Assembly: GCA_903873905.1 (NCBI GenBank)
Contig: CAIQQJ010000036.1
Location: 1-46,426 of the forward strand
Reading direction: 5' to 3'
DNA: 46,426 nucleotides
Origin: an uncultured Flavobacteriales bacterium
Lineage (GTDB): Bacteria > Bacteroidota > Bacteroidia > Palsa-965
Positions 1 through 9,386 of this stretch are shown piece after piece; positions within the stretch are counted from its first letter, which is position 1, and every line of letters starts with the position of its first letter. The notes under the pieces are model-generated. The model saw nothing but the letters and a program-made list of their open reading frames with translations. It was not told the DNA's origin and searched no databases. Position numbers and translations under genes: made by a program.

Positions 1-523
1 GTTCCGCTTTTTTCAGATCGGTAACTTTTGTAGTAATGATATTTTCAGAAGTCATCACTTCACGCACCGGACGTTTCAGATTTTTCTCAAAACGCAAATC
101 GCGATTGGTGACAATTCCAACCAACAAACCGCTTTTTGTAATAACAGGAATTCCACCAATTTTATTTTCACGCATCAGTTTCAATGCGTCAGAAATCAGG
201 GCATCTTCATTCAAGGTCACGGGATCCTGCACCATGCCGCTTTCAGAACGCTTTACGCGGCGTACCTGAGCGGCTTGCTGTTCAATGGTCATGTTCTTGT
301 GAATGACGCCAATTCCACCTTCACGCGCAATTGCAATGGCCAATTCGAATTCGGTAACCGTATCCATAGCAGCGGAAACGATTGGAGAATTGATGGAGAT
401 GTTGCGGGAAAATTTCGTGCGAATATCTACTTCACGGGGAAGTATTTCGGAATAAGCAGGAACAAGAAGGACATCATCGTAAGTGAGACCTTCACCTAAA
501 AACTTTGAATTGTCAAGAGACAT
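1..523 (-). CDS. guaB: IMP dehydrogenase, N-terminal part (runs off window edge)
   Basis: Inosine-5'-monophosphate dehydrogenase oxidises IMP to XMP with NAD+, the committed step of GMP synthesis in the cytosol. Only the first ~174 codons are present; the gene continues beyond base 1. The minus-strand translation begins MSLDNSKFLGEGLTYDDVLL, which is the usual IMPDH N-terminus. It continues with the barrel segment SAAMDTVTE and IAREGGIGVIHKNM, then enters the first CBS domain (GIPVITKSGLLVGIVTNRDL) and the start of the second. The start at 523 is chosen because the protein aligns from its first residue with the family and a -7 box lies 40 bases upstream. The catalytic Cys loop lies outside the window. 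Confidence 0.95.
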   Translation of the reverse strand, partial: MSLDNSKFLGEGLTYDDVLLVPAYSEILPREVDIRTKFSRNISINSPIVSAAMDTVTEFELAIAIAREGGIGVIHKNMTIEQQAAQVRRVKRSESGMVQDPVTLNEDALISDALKLMRENKIGGIPVITKSGLLVGIVTNRDLRFEKNLKRPVREVMTSENIITTKVTDLKKAE

Positions 524-562
524 AAGAACGTGGTTTGAATTTTAGTTCCAATAAAATTCGTG

Positions 563-570
563 CAAAGATA
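563..570 (-). promoter_or_regulatory. guaB -7 promoter box
   Basis: TATCTTTG on the minus strand matches the Bacteroidota -7 consensus TAnnTTTG exactly and predicts a leader of about 30 bases before the guaB ATG at 523. No clear -33 TTG is seen at the expected spacing. Confidence 0.6.
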
Positions 571-600
571 AGAGAATTGTTGCTGATAAGATGATTGCAG

Positions 601-628
601 ATTACCAATTACCAATTACCGATTATCA
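601..628. repeat. tandem heptamer array (site A, part 1)
   Basis: Four consecutive 7-base words: ATTACCA, ATTACCA, ATTACCG, ATTATCA. They sit in the guaB/surface-protein intergenic gap directly next to a second heptamer array (630-676). The same type of word array recurs at several other intergenic places in this window. Confidence 0.8.
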
Positions 629-629
629 T

Positions 630-676
630 AAAAAAAGGAAGTCGAAATTCAACTTTAGACTTTCGACCTTCGACTG
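630..676 (-). terminator. heptamer-array hairpin acting as terminator (site A, part 2)
   Basis: Read on the minus strand just after the stop of the 1106-aa gene, there are four 7-base words (AGTCGAA, GGTCGAA, AGTCTAA, AGTTGAA) followed by an inverted copy (TTTCGACTT). GTCGAAA at one side pairs with TTTCGAC at the other, and a run of seven T follows. The arrangement has the form of a Rho-independent terminator built from tandem words. Confidence 0.65.
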
Positions 677-679
677 AAT

Positions 680-3600
680 TTATCTTAACAAGGTCACAGT
701 TCCTTTTTGATCAATGAACTGGCCTGAAGCGGTCTTGAATGTCAAAAGCCAAACGTACACGTCAGGCTCGCATTTATGATTCTTGTAGCGACCATCCCAT
801 CCTTGAGTTGCATCTGAGGTTTGGAAAATCATTTCACCCCAACGATTGAAGACTGCAAAGTTGTAATCCACAACATCAATGAAACCCGAAGAAGGTATAA
901 ATAGGTCATTCAGTCCATTTCCATTTGGAGAGAATGCATTTGGCACGTAAACGAGTGGTTTCTGAATAACTTCCGCAATGTTGGAATATGTTGTGTCAGA
1001 GAAATTATAAATATTACCTGCACCCTCCACTCCTTCAATTTGATAGGTGAATTTACCGATGTAATTATTGTATTGGGAAACATCATCAGTGTAAATATTA
1101 TTTACTGCATTCGTGAAAGGAACAGTGGCGATTGGTGTAGGATCAGGAACGCCATCGATGCTACGGTAAATATTGTATTTCAAAACACCACCCAACCAAA
1201 GTTCGTAATCATTCCAATTGAGTGTATTTGTAATTTCATTATTTCCTACAGCTTGCAAATAAATTGTTCTGCCAATATTAGAAGTCATTGCATCCGCACC
1301 ACAACTGTCAATGGCAATCATTTTGTAGCAGTAACTCTGCTTATTTGTTTCTGTCGTGTAGTCCGTGTAAAGCACAACAGAGTTGGGAGGATTTGAAGGA
1401 GTGCTTCCAATCAAAACATAAGTTCCAAGTAAAGAATCAGCACGATAAACATCATAACGGATTACGTCTGCTGTAATATCCACGAAAGCTTTCAAATTGA
1501 CTTGATTAGAACCTGCAACGGTTGCAACTCTCAAATAATTGAAAACAGGTTGCTGCGGAACATTCGCAAAAACGCAAGTATGTTCTGAACTTGCCGTAAT
1601 GGTATTGGTTGTATTATAAGCAACCACATAAAAGCAATAGGTGTGGAATTGTGTCAAACCTGAATAAACAAAATTTGTATCACCAGCAGGAGTCGTTCCT
1701 GTGAGCAAAAATGGTCCGCCGTTGTCACTTACAAATACATTGTAGCCACCAATTCCACCAGGCATATTGATAAATGTATTCCAAGTCAACGAAGTCAATT
1801 CATCACAAACATTTAAATAGGCTGTGACTAATAATGAATTTTGAATTGAACTGAAAGTGCTGATGTTTCCACAAGAATCAAATGCAGCAACAACGTAACT
1901 TTCACTTTGAACTCCACTATTGGAAATAAGATTTACATACGAAGTATTTCCAATACCCCAAACCGTATCAATTGCCGTCCAGATTCCATTTATGTATTGG
2001 TACACTACATAACCAATTACATCTGGAGAAGTACTTTGCTCCCACCCGATCAATGCTGTATTAGTAGCACTCACAGAAACAGAATCGATTACAGGAATAT
2101 TTGGAATAATGACATCTTGAAAAATATCTCCATCAACATTTGAAACGGAAACACAACCAAGCGAATCTCCAATTTCAATTCTGTAATTCACCTGAGAATT
2201 ACACGCGGAAATCGAATCAATATAATTTAGGGATTGCGTTGAATCAATTAAAACCCAATTTCCTATTGGATATTCACGGAAAATTCTGAACCACGGATAT
2301 TGTGTTGTCGGAGCAGGACTTGTAATATTATTCCAAGAAAGATTTGCTGCAACATTTCCATTATTGGTAACAGAAAGATAAATAGAGCTTACTGTATCAG
2401 GCGCATTTAGGAAAGTCATTCCACCACAACCCGATCTTGTTTTAATGAAATAATAAACTGGACCAGCATTCCCATTTGCTGCAAGATGTGTATAGCTTAA
2501 TTGATTGTAATTGAAAATGGAATCAACATCAACAAATGGTCCTGCCAAATTCGTGGAAGAAAAAATGTGATAGGAATTAAATGTTCCTGCTGTATCAATT
2601 GGTTGTTCCCAAGTTAACGTGATTGCGCCAGTGGGAGCTACAGCTACACAATGAACATGAGGAGATGCAACAACAGGCTGCGCAAGAACAGTAATTGAAA
2701 TGGTAGCAATGGTTTGTGCGGGAGCTGGACAAAAATCGTCACTCGTACGAATAACAAAATTATAAGTGTTCGATTGCACAAAACATTGTGAAGTATAATT
2801 GATGTGGTTGCAAGCCGTTTGCCAATTAAAAGTTGTGCTCACATTGAATGGACCTGAAACAGGAGGTGGGGCATTTAGTGTTGCGCATGGTGGATTAATA
2901 CAACCCGCGGCTGCATTGGTAAACCCTGCTCCAAATTCTTGGCCAGTCGCATTTATTGTAATTGTTTGCGGATTTCCATTGGAAAGAAAATCAAAATCTG
3001 TAGCAGAAAGTGTGAAGTTTACTAATGCTCCAGCATAAACAGTATCCTGAAAAACAGTATTTGCTTGAAATGGTGGTGTAACAGATGGTGGTGTATTATT
3101 ACCACAAGGAAGAAGTACAACCTGAATTTCACGGAAAATTTCTGCGATTTTATGTCCGCATCGCCATGCTTCAACACGAATTACTGTTACATAATTCCCA
3201 GAAGTAAAAGAGGTGTATGAAACTTCTCCTGTGTATGGATTCAAAACTGCAGGAATATTTCCAGCATTTAATGCAGGTCCTGGCAATGGATTATTGTAAG
3301 CGAATCCCGCAACGAAAGGTAGAACTGGCGCATTAAATGACGCAGGTGGAAAATTGGTATAAGAATCCAAAGGCTGATCCCATGCATAAGCAAGTGAATC
3401 AAATTCAATGTCAACCGCATTGTGATTGTAGGTAAAAGGATAGCCCGTACAAATAATTGTTTTGGGACTTTCTAGAAATTCTGGTGAATTATCAAAGCAT
3501 GGATTCGTGTTGGTATTATTGTAAGCGTACATTTTTGCACGCAAGGTGAAGCCAACTGCCGATGGATTCAAAAGATTTGAAATGGCTCCATTTCTGCAAC

Positions 3601-4000
3601 AATTCTGGTAAGCGAAAATCCATCCTGCTGCAGGAGGAACACCTGAAATAGTTATCGCTGCTGATTGGTAAATAAATTCTTCTACCGCACCTGGACCCGG
3701 CGTAATACTCGCACAGGTAATAACTGGTCCGATCGCATTACATTGTGGTGAAATATCTGTTTGAGAAACCAGATTCATCGCAATTGTTGTCAGCGATGGA
3801 TTATTAAAAACATCAAGTGCAGCACTTGGAGGACCAGTTGCACCGTTACAATCACGATACAATTTCATATGAAAAACAAATTGTCCATTGCCTTGGCAAG
3901 TCCATGTAATTTCCCCACCCATTAAATGGGATGCACGGAGCTGAAAAGCAACCGCCAAGAGTATTGATATGGTTAATAAGATGCGTTTAAAGGAACGCAT
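680..4000 (-). CDS. T9SS-secreted gliding-motility-type surface protein (1106 aa)
   Basis: Probably an outer-surface or adhesin-like protein exported by the type IX secretion system. A signal peptide covers roughly residues 1-23 (basic start, hydrophobic core). The mature N-terminus SHLMGGEITW with a following LYRDCNG is a recurring start among large Bacteroidota surface proteins. The middle (about 440-1000) is a series of fibronectin-III-like beta modules, with repeated short patterns such as SYVVAAFDSCG and CFYVVAYN. The last ~90 residues, from about 1016 (YVPNAFSPNGNGLNDLF ... VFNRWGEMIF ... WDGRYKN), form the gliding motility-associated C-terminal domain, a T9SS sorting signal. It appears to be a single transcription unit, with a terminator-like hairpin after the stop and its own -7 box. 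The ligand is unknown. Confidence 0.85.
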   Translation of the reverse strand: MRSFKRILLTISILLAVAFQLRASHLMGGEITWTCQGNGQFVFHMKLYRDCNGATGPPSAALDVFNNPSLTTIAMNLVSQTDISPQCNAIGPVITCASITPGPGAVEEFIYQSAAITISGVPPAAGWIFAYQNCCRNGAISNLLNPSAVGFTLRAKMYAYNNTNTNPCFDNSPEFLESPKTIICTGYPFTYNHNAVDIEFDSLAYAWDQPLDSYTNFPPASFNAPVLPFVAGFAYNNPLPGPALNAGNIPAVLNPYTGEVSYTSFTSGNYVTVIRVEAWRCGHKIAEIFREIQVVLLPCGNNTPPSVTPPFQANTVFQDTVYAGALVNFTLSATDFDFLSNGNPQTITINATGQEFGAGFTNAAAGCINPPCATLNAPPPVSGPFNVSTTFNWQTACNHINYTSQCFVQSNTYNFVIRTSDDFCPAPAQTIATISITVLAQPVVASPHVHCVAVAPTGAITLTWEQPIDTAGTFNSYHIFSSTNLAGPFVDVDSIFNYNQLSYTHLAANGNAGPVYYFIKTRSGCGGMTFLNAPDTVSSIYLSVTNNGNVAANLSWNNITSPAPTTQYPWFRIFREYPIGNWVLIDSTQSLNYIDSISACNSQVNYRIEIGDSLGCVSVSNVDGDIFQDVIIPNIPVIDSVSVSATNTALIGWEQSTSPDVIGYVVYQYINGIWTAIDTVWGIGNTSYVNLISNSGVQSESYVVAAFDSCGNISTFSSIQNSLLVTAYLNVCDELTSLTWNTFINMPGGIGGYNVFVSDNGGPFLLTGTTPAGDTNFVYSGLTQFHTYCFYVVAYNTTNTITASSEHTCVFANVPQQPVFNYLRVATVAGSNQVNLKAFVDITADVIRYDVYRADSLLGTYVLIGSTPSNPPNSVVLYTDYTTETNKQSYCYKMIAIDSCGADAMTSNIGRTIYLQAVGNNEITNTLNWNDYELWLGGVLKYNIYRSIDGVPDPTPIATVPFTNAVNNIYTDDVSQYNNYIGKFTYQIEGVEGAGNIYNFSDTTYSNIAEVIQKPLVYVPNAFSPNGNGLNDLFIPSSGFIDVVDYNFAVFNRWGEMIFQTSDATQGWDGRYKNHKCEPDVYVWLLTFKTASGQFIDQKGTVTLLR

Positions 4001-4024
4001 ATGATTTAAGTGTAGGCCTATTTA

Positions 4025-4032
4025 CAAAGATA
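4025..4032 (-). promoter_or_regulatory. -7 promoter box for the 1106-aa surface protein
   Basis: TATCTTTG on the minus strand, 24 bases upstream of the ATG at 4000, matches TAnnTTTG. A convincing -33 element is not visible. Confidence 0.55.
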
Positions 4033-4136
4033 ATGTTTCTTGCTTTTCACTGACGAAGATCATATGACTAATATTGGTAAGGTCTTACCCACCCAAAAGG
4101 CATGAAAATTTCATTTTTTCTAAACAATTGTCAATG

Positions 4137-4176
4137 AAAAAGCGTCATTCCAGATTTAATAAATCCAGAATAACGC
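4137..4176 (-). terminator. strong hairpin terminator downstream of the nifJ unit
   Basis: Minus-strand arms GCGTTATTC and GAATGACGC pair over nine positions (one G-U), with an inner pairing GATTT/AAATC, followed by a T run. A second smaller hairpin (ATTTTAATC / GATTAAAAT, 4216-4235, then TTTTT) overlaps the stop of the HEPN-like gene. The nifJ transcript would therefore meet two tandem hairpins. Confidence 0.75.
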
Positions 4177-4234
4177 CAAAGTAAATTTGTTAAAATGAAT
4201 TATTAACAAAAACTCATTTTAATCAGGATTAAAA

Positions 4235-4621
4235 TCAAATAGGTGCAACATCACTTCCAGGAGCCACAAAATTACCTAAATCTGAAACAATTGAAATACA
4301 GTTCTTCACTTGTTCCATTGAAAGGCAATAAGATTTTCCAATACAATCCCCATCATCACATTTGCATTTCACCGTATTCATGTCAAATTGGACAAAGTTG
4401 GCGTCTTCCTTCAAACACCGTGACATTAGCGATTCTATGGATTCTTCTGGAGAAAATGTAACCTTATTCGTTTCAAGAAATCCAGTCAAATAACCACGAA
4501 TTGATTTCTTAACGGAATGACATGCAGACAACAAAACAACATCTTCTTTTGGACGCATCAGTTCATTTATTGCAAACTCATAATTGGCTTGCGCCTGATC
4601 GAATTTAGAATTGGAATCCAT
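4235..4621 (-). CDS. small HEPN-like protein with a cysteine cluster (128 aa)
   Basis: Function is not known. The protein is short and mostly helical. The pattern around residues 25-45 (LLSACHSVKKSIRGYLTGFL) followed by a long helix resembles HEPN-fold small proteins, but this is a fold impression, not a firm assignment. Near the C-terminus there is a Cys-x-Cys-x4-Cys-x5-Cys run (KCKCDDGDCIGKSYC) that could bind metal. The start at 4621 lies 11 bases after the nifJ stop, so it is almost certainly in the same transcript. A longer version starting at 4666 would overlap nifJ by 34 bases, and its extra residues look non-conserved. Two hairpin terminators follow. Confidence 0.7.
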   Translation of the reverse strand: MDSNSKFDQAQANYEFAINELMRPKEDVVLLSACHSVKKSIRGYLTGFLETNKVTFSPEESIESLMSRCLKEDANFVQFDMNTVKCKCDDGDCIGKSYCLSMEQVKNCISIVSDLGNFVAPGSDVAPI

Positions 4622-4632
4622 GGTCGCTGGAA

Positions 4633-7600
4633 TTAAATGTTTATAAATGATTTTAGTGTTCCCCATCTTTCTGTGACTTGACGTTGTGCTTCAATCAAAA
4701 GTTCAGCAGCAAGTACTTTATCCTGACGAACCAATGAAGTATAACGTCCTTCCTTGTAAATGAAATCTTCCAATGGAATAGTTGCTTCTTTGGAATCAAG
4801 TGTGAATCGTTTTCCTTCAGGCAACATTGGATTGTATCGGAACAATGGCCAATAACCAGATTTCACTGCATTTTGTTGTTGTTCTGCCCCTTTGGACATA
4901 TCAAAGCCGTGCGCAATACAAGGTGAATAGGCAATGATTAAGGATGGTCCAGGATATGCTTCCGCTTCACGCATTGCGCGCAAGGTTTGTGTGTCATTCG
5001 CGCCCAAAGCAATTTGTGCAACATAAACTGTTTTGTAATTCATTGCCATAAAACCAAGATTTTTCTTTCCTGCTTTTTTTCCGGAAGCACTGAATCGAGC
5101 AATTGCACCAGTTGGTGTTGATTTGGATGTTTGTCCTCCTGTATTGGAATAAACTTCAGTGTCCAACACAAGAATGTTCACCTTCTCCCCGCTCGCCATC
5201 ACGTGATCAAGACCACCATAACCGATATCATAAGCCCATCCATCACCACCAACAATCCAAACACTTTTCGTCAACATATTATCAACGAGATGTAAAAGAT
5301 TTTTTGCAATTGGAGAATCATTTGATTTTAAAACATCTTTCAATTCACCAATGTTCTTTCTGTGCAATGCTATTCCTGCTTCGTTTGATTCATCTGGATT
5401 TACAAGTGAATCATACAAGTTTTCAGGACATGTTTCTTTCAATTTTTCGAGCAATGAGAAAGAAGCTGCTTTCTTCTGGTCAATTGCAAGTCGAAGACCA
5501 AGTCCGAATTCTGCATTGTCTTCAAATAATGAATTTGCCCATGCCGGTCCACGTCCTTCTTTATTTTTTGACCAAGGTGTTGTTGGCAAACTTCCGCCAT
5601 AAATGGATGAACATCCTGTTGCATTTGCAACAATCATTCTATCGCCGTACAGTTGTGTCAATAATTTCAAATAAGGTGTTTCACCACAACCACTACATGC
5701 CGATGAAAATTCAAATAGCGGTTGAAGGAATTGAGTTCCTTTTACAGTATTGAGATTCATTCGTGCACGATCGATTTCAGGAATAGAAAGGAAAAATTCC
5801 CAAGCTTCTTTTTCACGTTCAAGAATTGGCAAGCGCTCAATCATATTGATTGCTTTGTGACCAGCAGTTGTTTTGCTTTCCACAGGACAATATTCAACAC
5901 ACAAATTGCATCCCGTACAATCTTCAACGCTTACTTGCAACGCATATGACTCTGTGTCTTTATTGAATTCTTTTCCAACTGGTGAAAGTGTAGGATAATT
6001 TGCTGGTGCATTTGCAAGAAGTGTCTTTTCAAAAACTTTTGCACGAATGGCCGCATGTGGACAAATCACAACACATTTATTGCATTGCGTACAAATGTCT
6101 TTGTCCCAAACAGGAACCATGTCAGCAATATTTCTCTTTTCAAATTTTGTTGTTGCTGTTGGATAAGTACCATCAACTGGTAATGCGCTAACCGGAAGTT
6201 CTTCGCCTAAACCTTTTACAATATCAGCGAGAACTGTTTTTGCAAAATCAGAAGCTTCTTCAGGGAAAGAAAACTCAGCCAATTCTTTTCCTTCTGTTTT
6301 TCCAGGATGACGAACTTCAAACATATTGTTGATTGCTTGATCAACAGCTTCGAAGTTCTTTTGAATCACCGCATCCCCTTTATCAGAATAGGTTTTCTTA
6401 ATTGCCTCTTTGATTTTTGCGATTGCTTCTTCACGTGGAAGAATTCCAGAAATTGCGAAGAAACAAGTTTGTAAAATACCATTGATGCGTGTTCCCATTC
6501 CTGTATCGCGTGCAACGCGTGATGCATTTATTGCCCAGAAATGAATTTTCTTGTCAATGATTTGTCGCTGAACATTTACAGGAACTTGACTCCAAATGTC
6601 CGATTCACCATAAGGAGAATTGAGAAGGAATACAGATCCTGGTACGGCTGTTTTTAAAATATCATATTGCTGCAAGAAGGTGAATTTATGACAAGCAATA
6701 AATGTTGAGGAGGTAATTAAATAAGTTGATTTGATTTTTTTCTTACCAAAACGTAAATGTGAAATCGTCATAGAACCCGATTTCTTGGAGTCGTAAACGA
6801 AATATCCCTGCACATGATTATCAGTTCCTTCACCAATAATTTTTATGGAATTTTTATTTGCACTCACAGTTCCATCAGCACCGAGACCAAAAAACAATCC
6901 TCTGAATTCATGCATTTCCTCCACTGTGAATGATGGATCATAAGAAAGACTCATGTGAGTCAAGTCATCATTGATACCAATGGTGAAATGATTTTTCGGA
7001 GAAGTTTTTCCCAATTCATCAAAAATGCTTTTCACCATTGCAGGTGTAAACTCTTTCGAGGAAAGGCCATAACGTCCACCAATTATTCTTGGCATAGTTG
7101 TTCTTTTGCCTTCAGAAATTTCTTCAGCAAACGCTGTAATAATATCTTGATAAAGTGGTTCTCCAATTGCGCCAGGTTCTTTTGTTCTATCTAAAACAGC
7201 AATTGATTTTACCGATGCAGGAACAGCTTTCAGGAAATGACTTACGGAGAAAGGACGGAATAAACGTACACGCAATACCGCAGTACGTTCATCATGCGCA
7301 TTTAAATAATCAATCGTTTCCTCAGTAGCGCCAGATCCTGAGCCCATGAGAATGATGAGTTTTTCTGGCTCTGCATGACCGTAAATGTCAAATAATTTAT
7401 AGCTGCGTCCAGTAAACGTTGCCAACTTGTCCATTGTTTCCTGAACAATTTCCGGTGTATTGATATAATATTGATTACAAGCTTCACGATTCTGAAAAAA
7501 CACATCGGGATTTTGTGCAGTTCCTTTAATAACCGGTTTTTCAGGATCAAGGCAACGGTTGCGGAAATCCTGAATATCATTTTCATCCATCATTTTATGA

Positions 7601-8169
7601 ATGATATCATCCGAAATAATGGAAATGTCATTCAATTCATGAGAAGTTCTGAAACCATCAAATGCATTGATGAATGGAAGGCGTGAACGTAAAGTGGCTG
7701 CGTGCGCAATAAGGGCCATGTCCATGGATTCTTGAACATTAGTAGCGAAAAGCATTGCAAATCCTGTTGAGCGAACTGACATTACATCACTGTGATCACC
7801 AAAAATAGAAAGCGCGTGTGTAGCAATTGCTCGAGCTGCAACATGAAGAACAAATGGGTTGAGTTCACCAGCTATTTTGAACATGTCTGGAATCATGAGC
7901 AACAAGCCCTGCGAGGAAGTAAATGTTGTTGTTAAGGCTCCTGCCAATAATGAACCATGAACAGCTCCAGCTGCTCCTCCCTCACTCTGCATTTCAACAA
8001 CTCTTGGTACATTTCCCCATATGTTTTCAAGATGTTCAGAGGACCAATCATCGCAATGTTCTCCCATGGTTGAAGCTGGAGTAATCGGATAAATAGCGAT
8101 TACTTCGTTCGTACGGTAAGCGATATAAGCCGCAGCTTCGTTGCCATCAAAAATTTCAATCTTGTTCAT
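4633..8169 (-). CDS. nifJ: pyruvate:ferredoxin (flavodoxin) oxidoreductase
   Basis: Single-chain PFOR (1178 aa, normal length) that converts pyruvate and CoA to acetyl-CoA and CO2 and reduces ferredoxin or flavodoxin. The order of domains is typical: pyrimidine-binding domain with YPITPAS near residue 30; domain II; the gamma domain (GADGTVSANKNSIKIIGEGT, about 430); a bacterial-ferredoxin insert with two CxxCxxCxxxCP clusters (CTQCNKCVVICP near 690 and CTGCNLCVEYCP near 750); then the TPP domain with CSGCGETPYLKLL near 823 (ligands of the proximal cluster) and GGDGWAYDIGYGG/ VYSNTGGQ near 980-1020. The start fits the family (MNKIEIFDGNEAAA). It lies downstream of korAB, separated by a terminator, so it probably has its own promoter. 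It is cotranscribed with the small HEPN-like gene. Confidence 0.97.
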   Translation of the reverse strand: MNKIEIFDGNEAAAYIAYRTNEVIAIYPITPASTMGEHCDDWSSEHLENIWGNVPRVVEMQSEGGAAGAVHGSLLAGALTTTFTSSQGLLLMIPDMFKIAGELNPFVLHVAARAIATHALSIFGDHSDVMSVRSTGFAMLFATNVQESMDMALIAHAATLRSRLPFINAFDGFRTSHELNDISIISDDIIHKMMDENDIQDFRNRCLDPEKPVIKGTAQNPDVFFQNREACNQYYINTPEIVQETMDKLATFTGRSYKLFDIYGHAEPEKLIILMGSGSGATEETIDYLNAHDERTAVLRVRLFRPFSVSHFLKAVPASVKSIAVLDRTKEPGAIGEPLYQDIITAFAEEISEGKRTTMPRIIGGRYGLSSKEFTPAMVKSIFDELGKTSPKNHFTIGINDDLTHMSLSYDPSFTVEEMHEFRGLFFGLGADGTVSANKNSIKIIGEGTDNHVQGYFVYDSKKSGSMTISHLRFGKKKIKSTYLITSSTFIACHKFTFLQQYDILKTAVPGSVFLLNSPYGESDIWSQVPVNVQRQIIDKKIHFWAINASRVARDTGMGTRINGILQTCFFAISGILPREEAIAKIKEAIKKTYSDKGDAVIQKNFEAVDQAINNMFEVRHPGKTEGKELAEFSFPEEASDFAKTVLADIVKGLGEELPVSALPVDGTYPTATTKFEKRNIADMVPVWDKDICTQCNKCVVICPHAAIRAKVFEKTLLANAPANYPTLSPVGKEFNKDTESYALQVSVEDCTGCNLCVEYCPVESKTTAGHKAINMIERLPILEREKEAWEFFLSIPEIDRARMNLNTVKGTQFLQPLFEFSSACSGCGETPYLKLLTQLYGDRMIVANATGCSSIYGGSLPTTPWSKNKEGRGPAWANSLFEDNAEFGLGLRLAIDQKKAASFSLLEKLKETCPENLYDSLVNPDESNEAGIALHRKNIGELKDVLKSNDSPIAKNLLHLVDNMLTKSVWIVGGDGWAYDIGYGGLDHVMASGEKVNILVLDTEVYSNTGGQTSKSTPTGAIARFSASGKKAGKKNLGFMAMNYKTVYVAQIALGANDTQTLRAMREAEAYPGPSLIIAYSPCIAHGFDMSKGAEQQQNAVKSGYWPLFRYNPMLPEGKRFTLDSKEATIPLEDFIYKEGRYTSLVRQDKVLAAELLIEAQRQVTERWGTLKSFINI

Positions 8170-8300
8170 ACAGAATTATTTTATGTGAAATGACAGAAAA
8201 AAGCCTATAAATAAAATGATATTGATCATAGCAGAGATAGACTTATTTCAACTTTTTAATTTTTCAAAATATTAAATGGAGCAAAAACTGATCAGCTTAA

Positions 8301-8331
8301 GAAGCAGAAAACCCGCTTTTTAAAGCGGGTT
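8301..8331 (-). terminator. terminator of the fdx-korA-korB unit
   Basis: On the minus strand AACCCGCTTTAAAAAGCGGGTT forms a perfect stem and is followed by TTTTCTG. It lies 23 bases after the korB stop and upstream of nifJ. Confidence 0.85.
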
Positions 8332-8353
8332 CTGTCTATTTTTCTGATTTCAT

Positions 8354-9385
8354 CTAAGCAATGATCCAAGTTTTGTCTCCTGATAGAATTTTATCCAAAG
8401 AGATTTTTCCTTTTTTAGCGGTAACGGCAGCAATTTGTGCAGTTAAATCATCTTCGTAAACTGCGCGATCTTCAACATAGAATACGCCGAATGGACGAGG
8501 TTTGTGATGAAGCATTGTTGGAGCATCAAACAAACTAGCTAATAAAGAAGCCTTGGTTTTATCACGTTCATCGTGAATCCAAAGATCATTTGCAGAAACA
8601 CCATTTGAAATATCAACTACAACTGGATTTAAGCCATCAAGCTTAATTCCTTTATCATTATTGTTTCCAAAAATCATTGGTTTGCCATGTTCAACAAAAA
8701 GCGCATCTTCTTTTTTGGTTTCCTTTTCTGAATAGGCGAAAAAAGCACCATCATTGAAAACAGCACAGTTTTGATAAATCTCAACAAACGCAGTTCCTTT
8801 GTGCTCATGTGCACGCTTGAACATTGCCTGTTGATGTTTTGGATCACGATCCAATGAACGAGCTACAAAAGTTGCCTTAGCTCCTAGCGCTAATTCCATT
8901 GGATTAAATGGTTCATCAATTGACCCATAAGGACTTGATTTTGTATTCTTTCCCTTTTCAGAAAGAGGAGAATATTGACCTTTTGTTAGTCCGTAAATTT
9001 CATTATTGAACAGTAGATATTTGATGTTAATGTTTCTGCGCAACAAGTGAATAAAATGGTTTCCACCAATGGAAATTGAATCGCCATCACCAGAAACTAC
9101 CCATACATCCAATTCAGGATTTGCAACTTTCACACCGGAAGCAACAGCTGCGGCACGACCATGGATACTATGAATTCCATAAGTATCCATATAATAGGTG
9201 AAGCGCGAAGAACAACCGATTCCGGAAATGAAAACAAAATTTTCTTTTTTTGTATCAAAATCAGGCAACACTTTTTGAACTTGACTCAAAATAGAATAGT
9301 CACCGCAACCTGGGCACCACTTCACATCCTGATCCGAAGAAAAATCTTTTGGCGTTCTTTTCGGCGCTGAGATAATATCGCTCAT
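8354..9385 (-). CDS. korB: 2-oxoglutarate (2-oxoacid):ferredoxin oxidoreductase, beta subunit
   Basis: TPP-binding subunit of a two-subunit 2-oxoacid:ferredoxin oxidoreductase (343 aa). The N-terminal WCPGCGDYSILSQ supplies cysteine ligands. The segment VVSGDGDSISIGGNHFIHLL around residue 98 and LLFNNEIYGLTKGQYSP are the TPP/Mg binding core. It lies one base downstream of korA, so the two are translated from one message. Known relatives oxidise 2-oxoglutarate to succinyl-CoA and reduce ferredoxin. The assignment to 2-oxoglutarate rather than pyruvate rests on the two-subunit organisation and on the presence of a separate PFOR next door; substrate preference cannot be proven by eye. Confidence 0.93.
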   Translation of the reverse strand: MSDIISAPKRTPKDFSSDQDVKWCPGCGDYSILSQVQKVLPDFDTKKENFVFISGIGCSSRFTYYMDTYGIHSIHGRAAAVASGVKVANPELDVWVVSGDGDSISIGGNHFIHLLRRNINIKYLLFNNEIYGLTKGQYSPLSEKGKNTKSSPYGSIDEPFNPMELALGAKATFVARSLDRDPKHQQAMFKRAHEHKGTAFVEIYQNCAVFNDGAFFAYSEKETKKEDALFVEHGKPMIFGNNNDKGIKLDGLNPVVVDISNGVSANDLWIHDERDKTKASLLASLFDAPTMLHHKPRPFGVFYVEDRAVYEDDLTAQIAAVTAKKGKISLDKILSGDKTWIIA

Positions 9386-9386
9386 C

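Noticed and set aside
4235-4666. Longer version of the HEPN-like gene starting at 4666
   Set aside because: It would overlap the nifJ coding region; the start at 4621, 11 bases after nifJ, fits the operon layout.
5103-5753. 216-codon open frame on the plus strand inside nifJ
   Set aside because: It is antisense to a clearly conserved part of PFOR, and its product is low-quality (His/Gln-rich) sequence.
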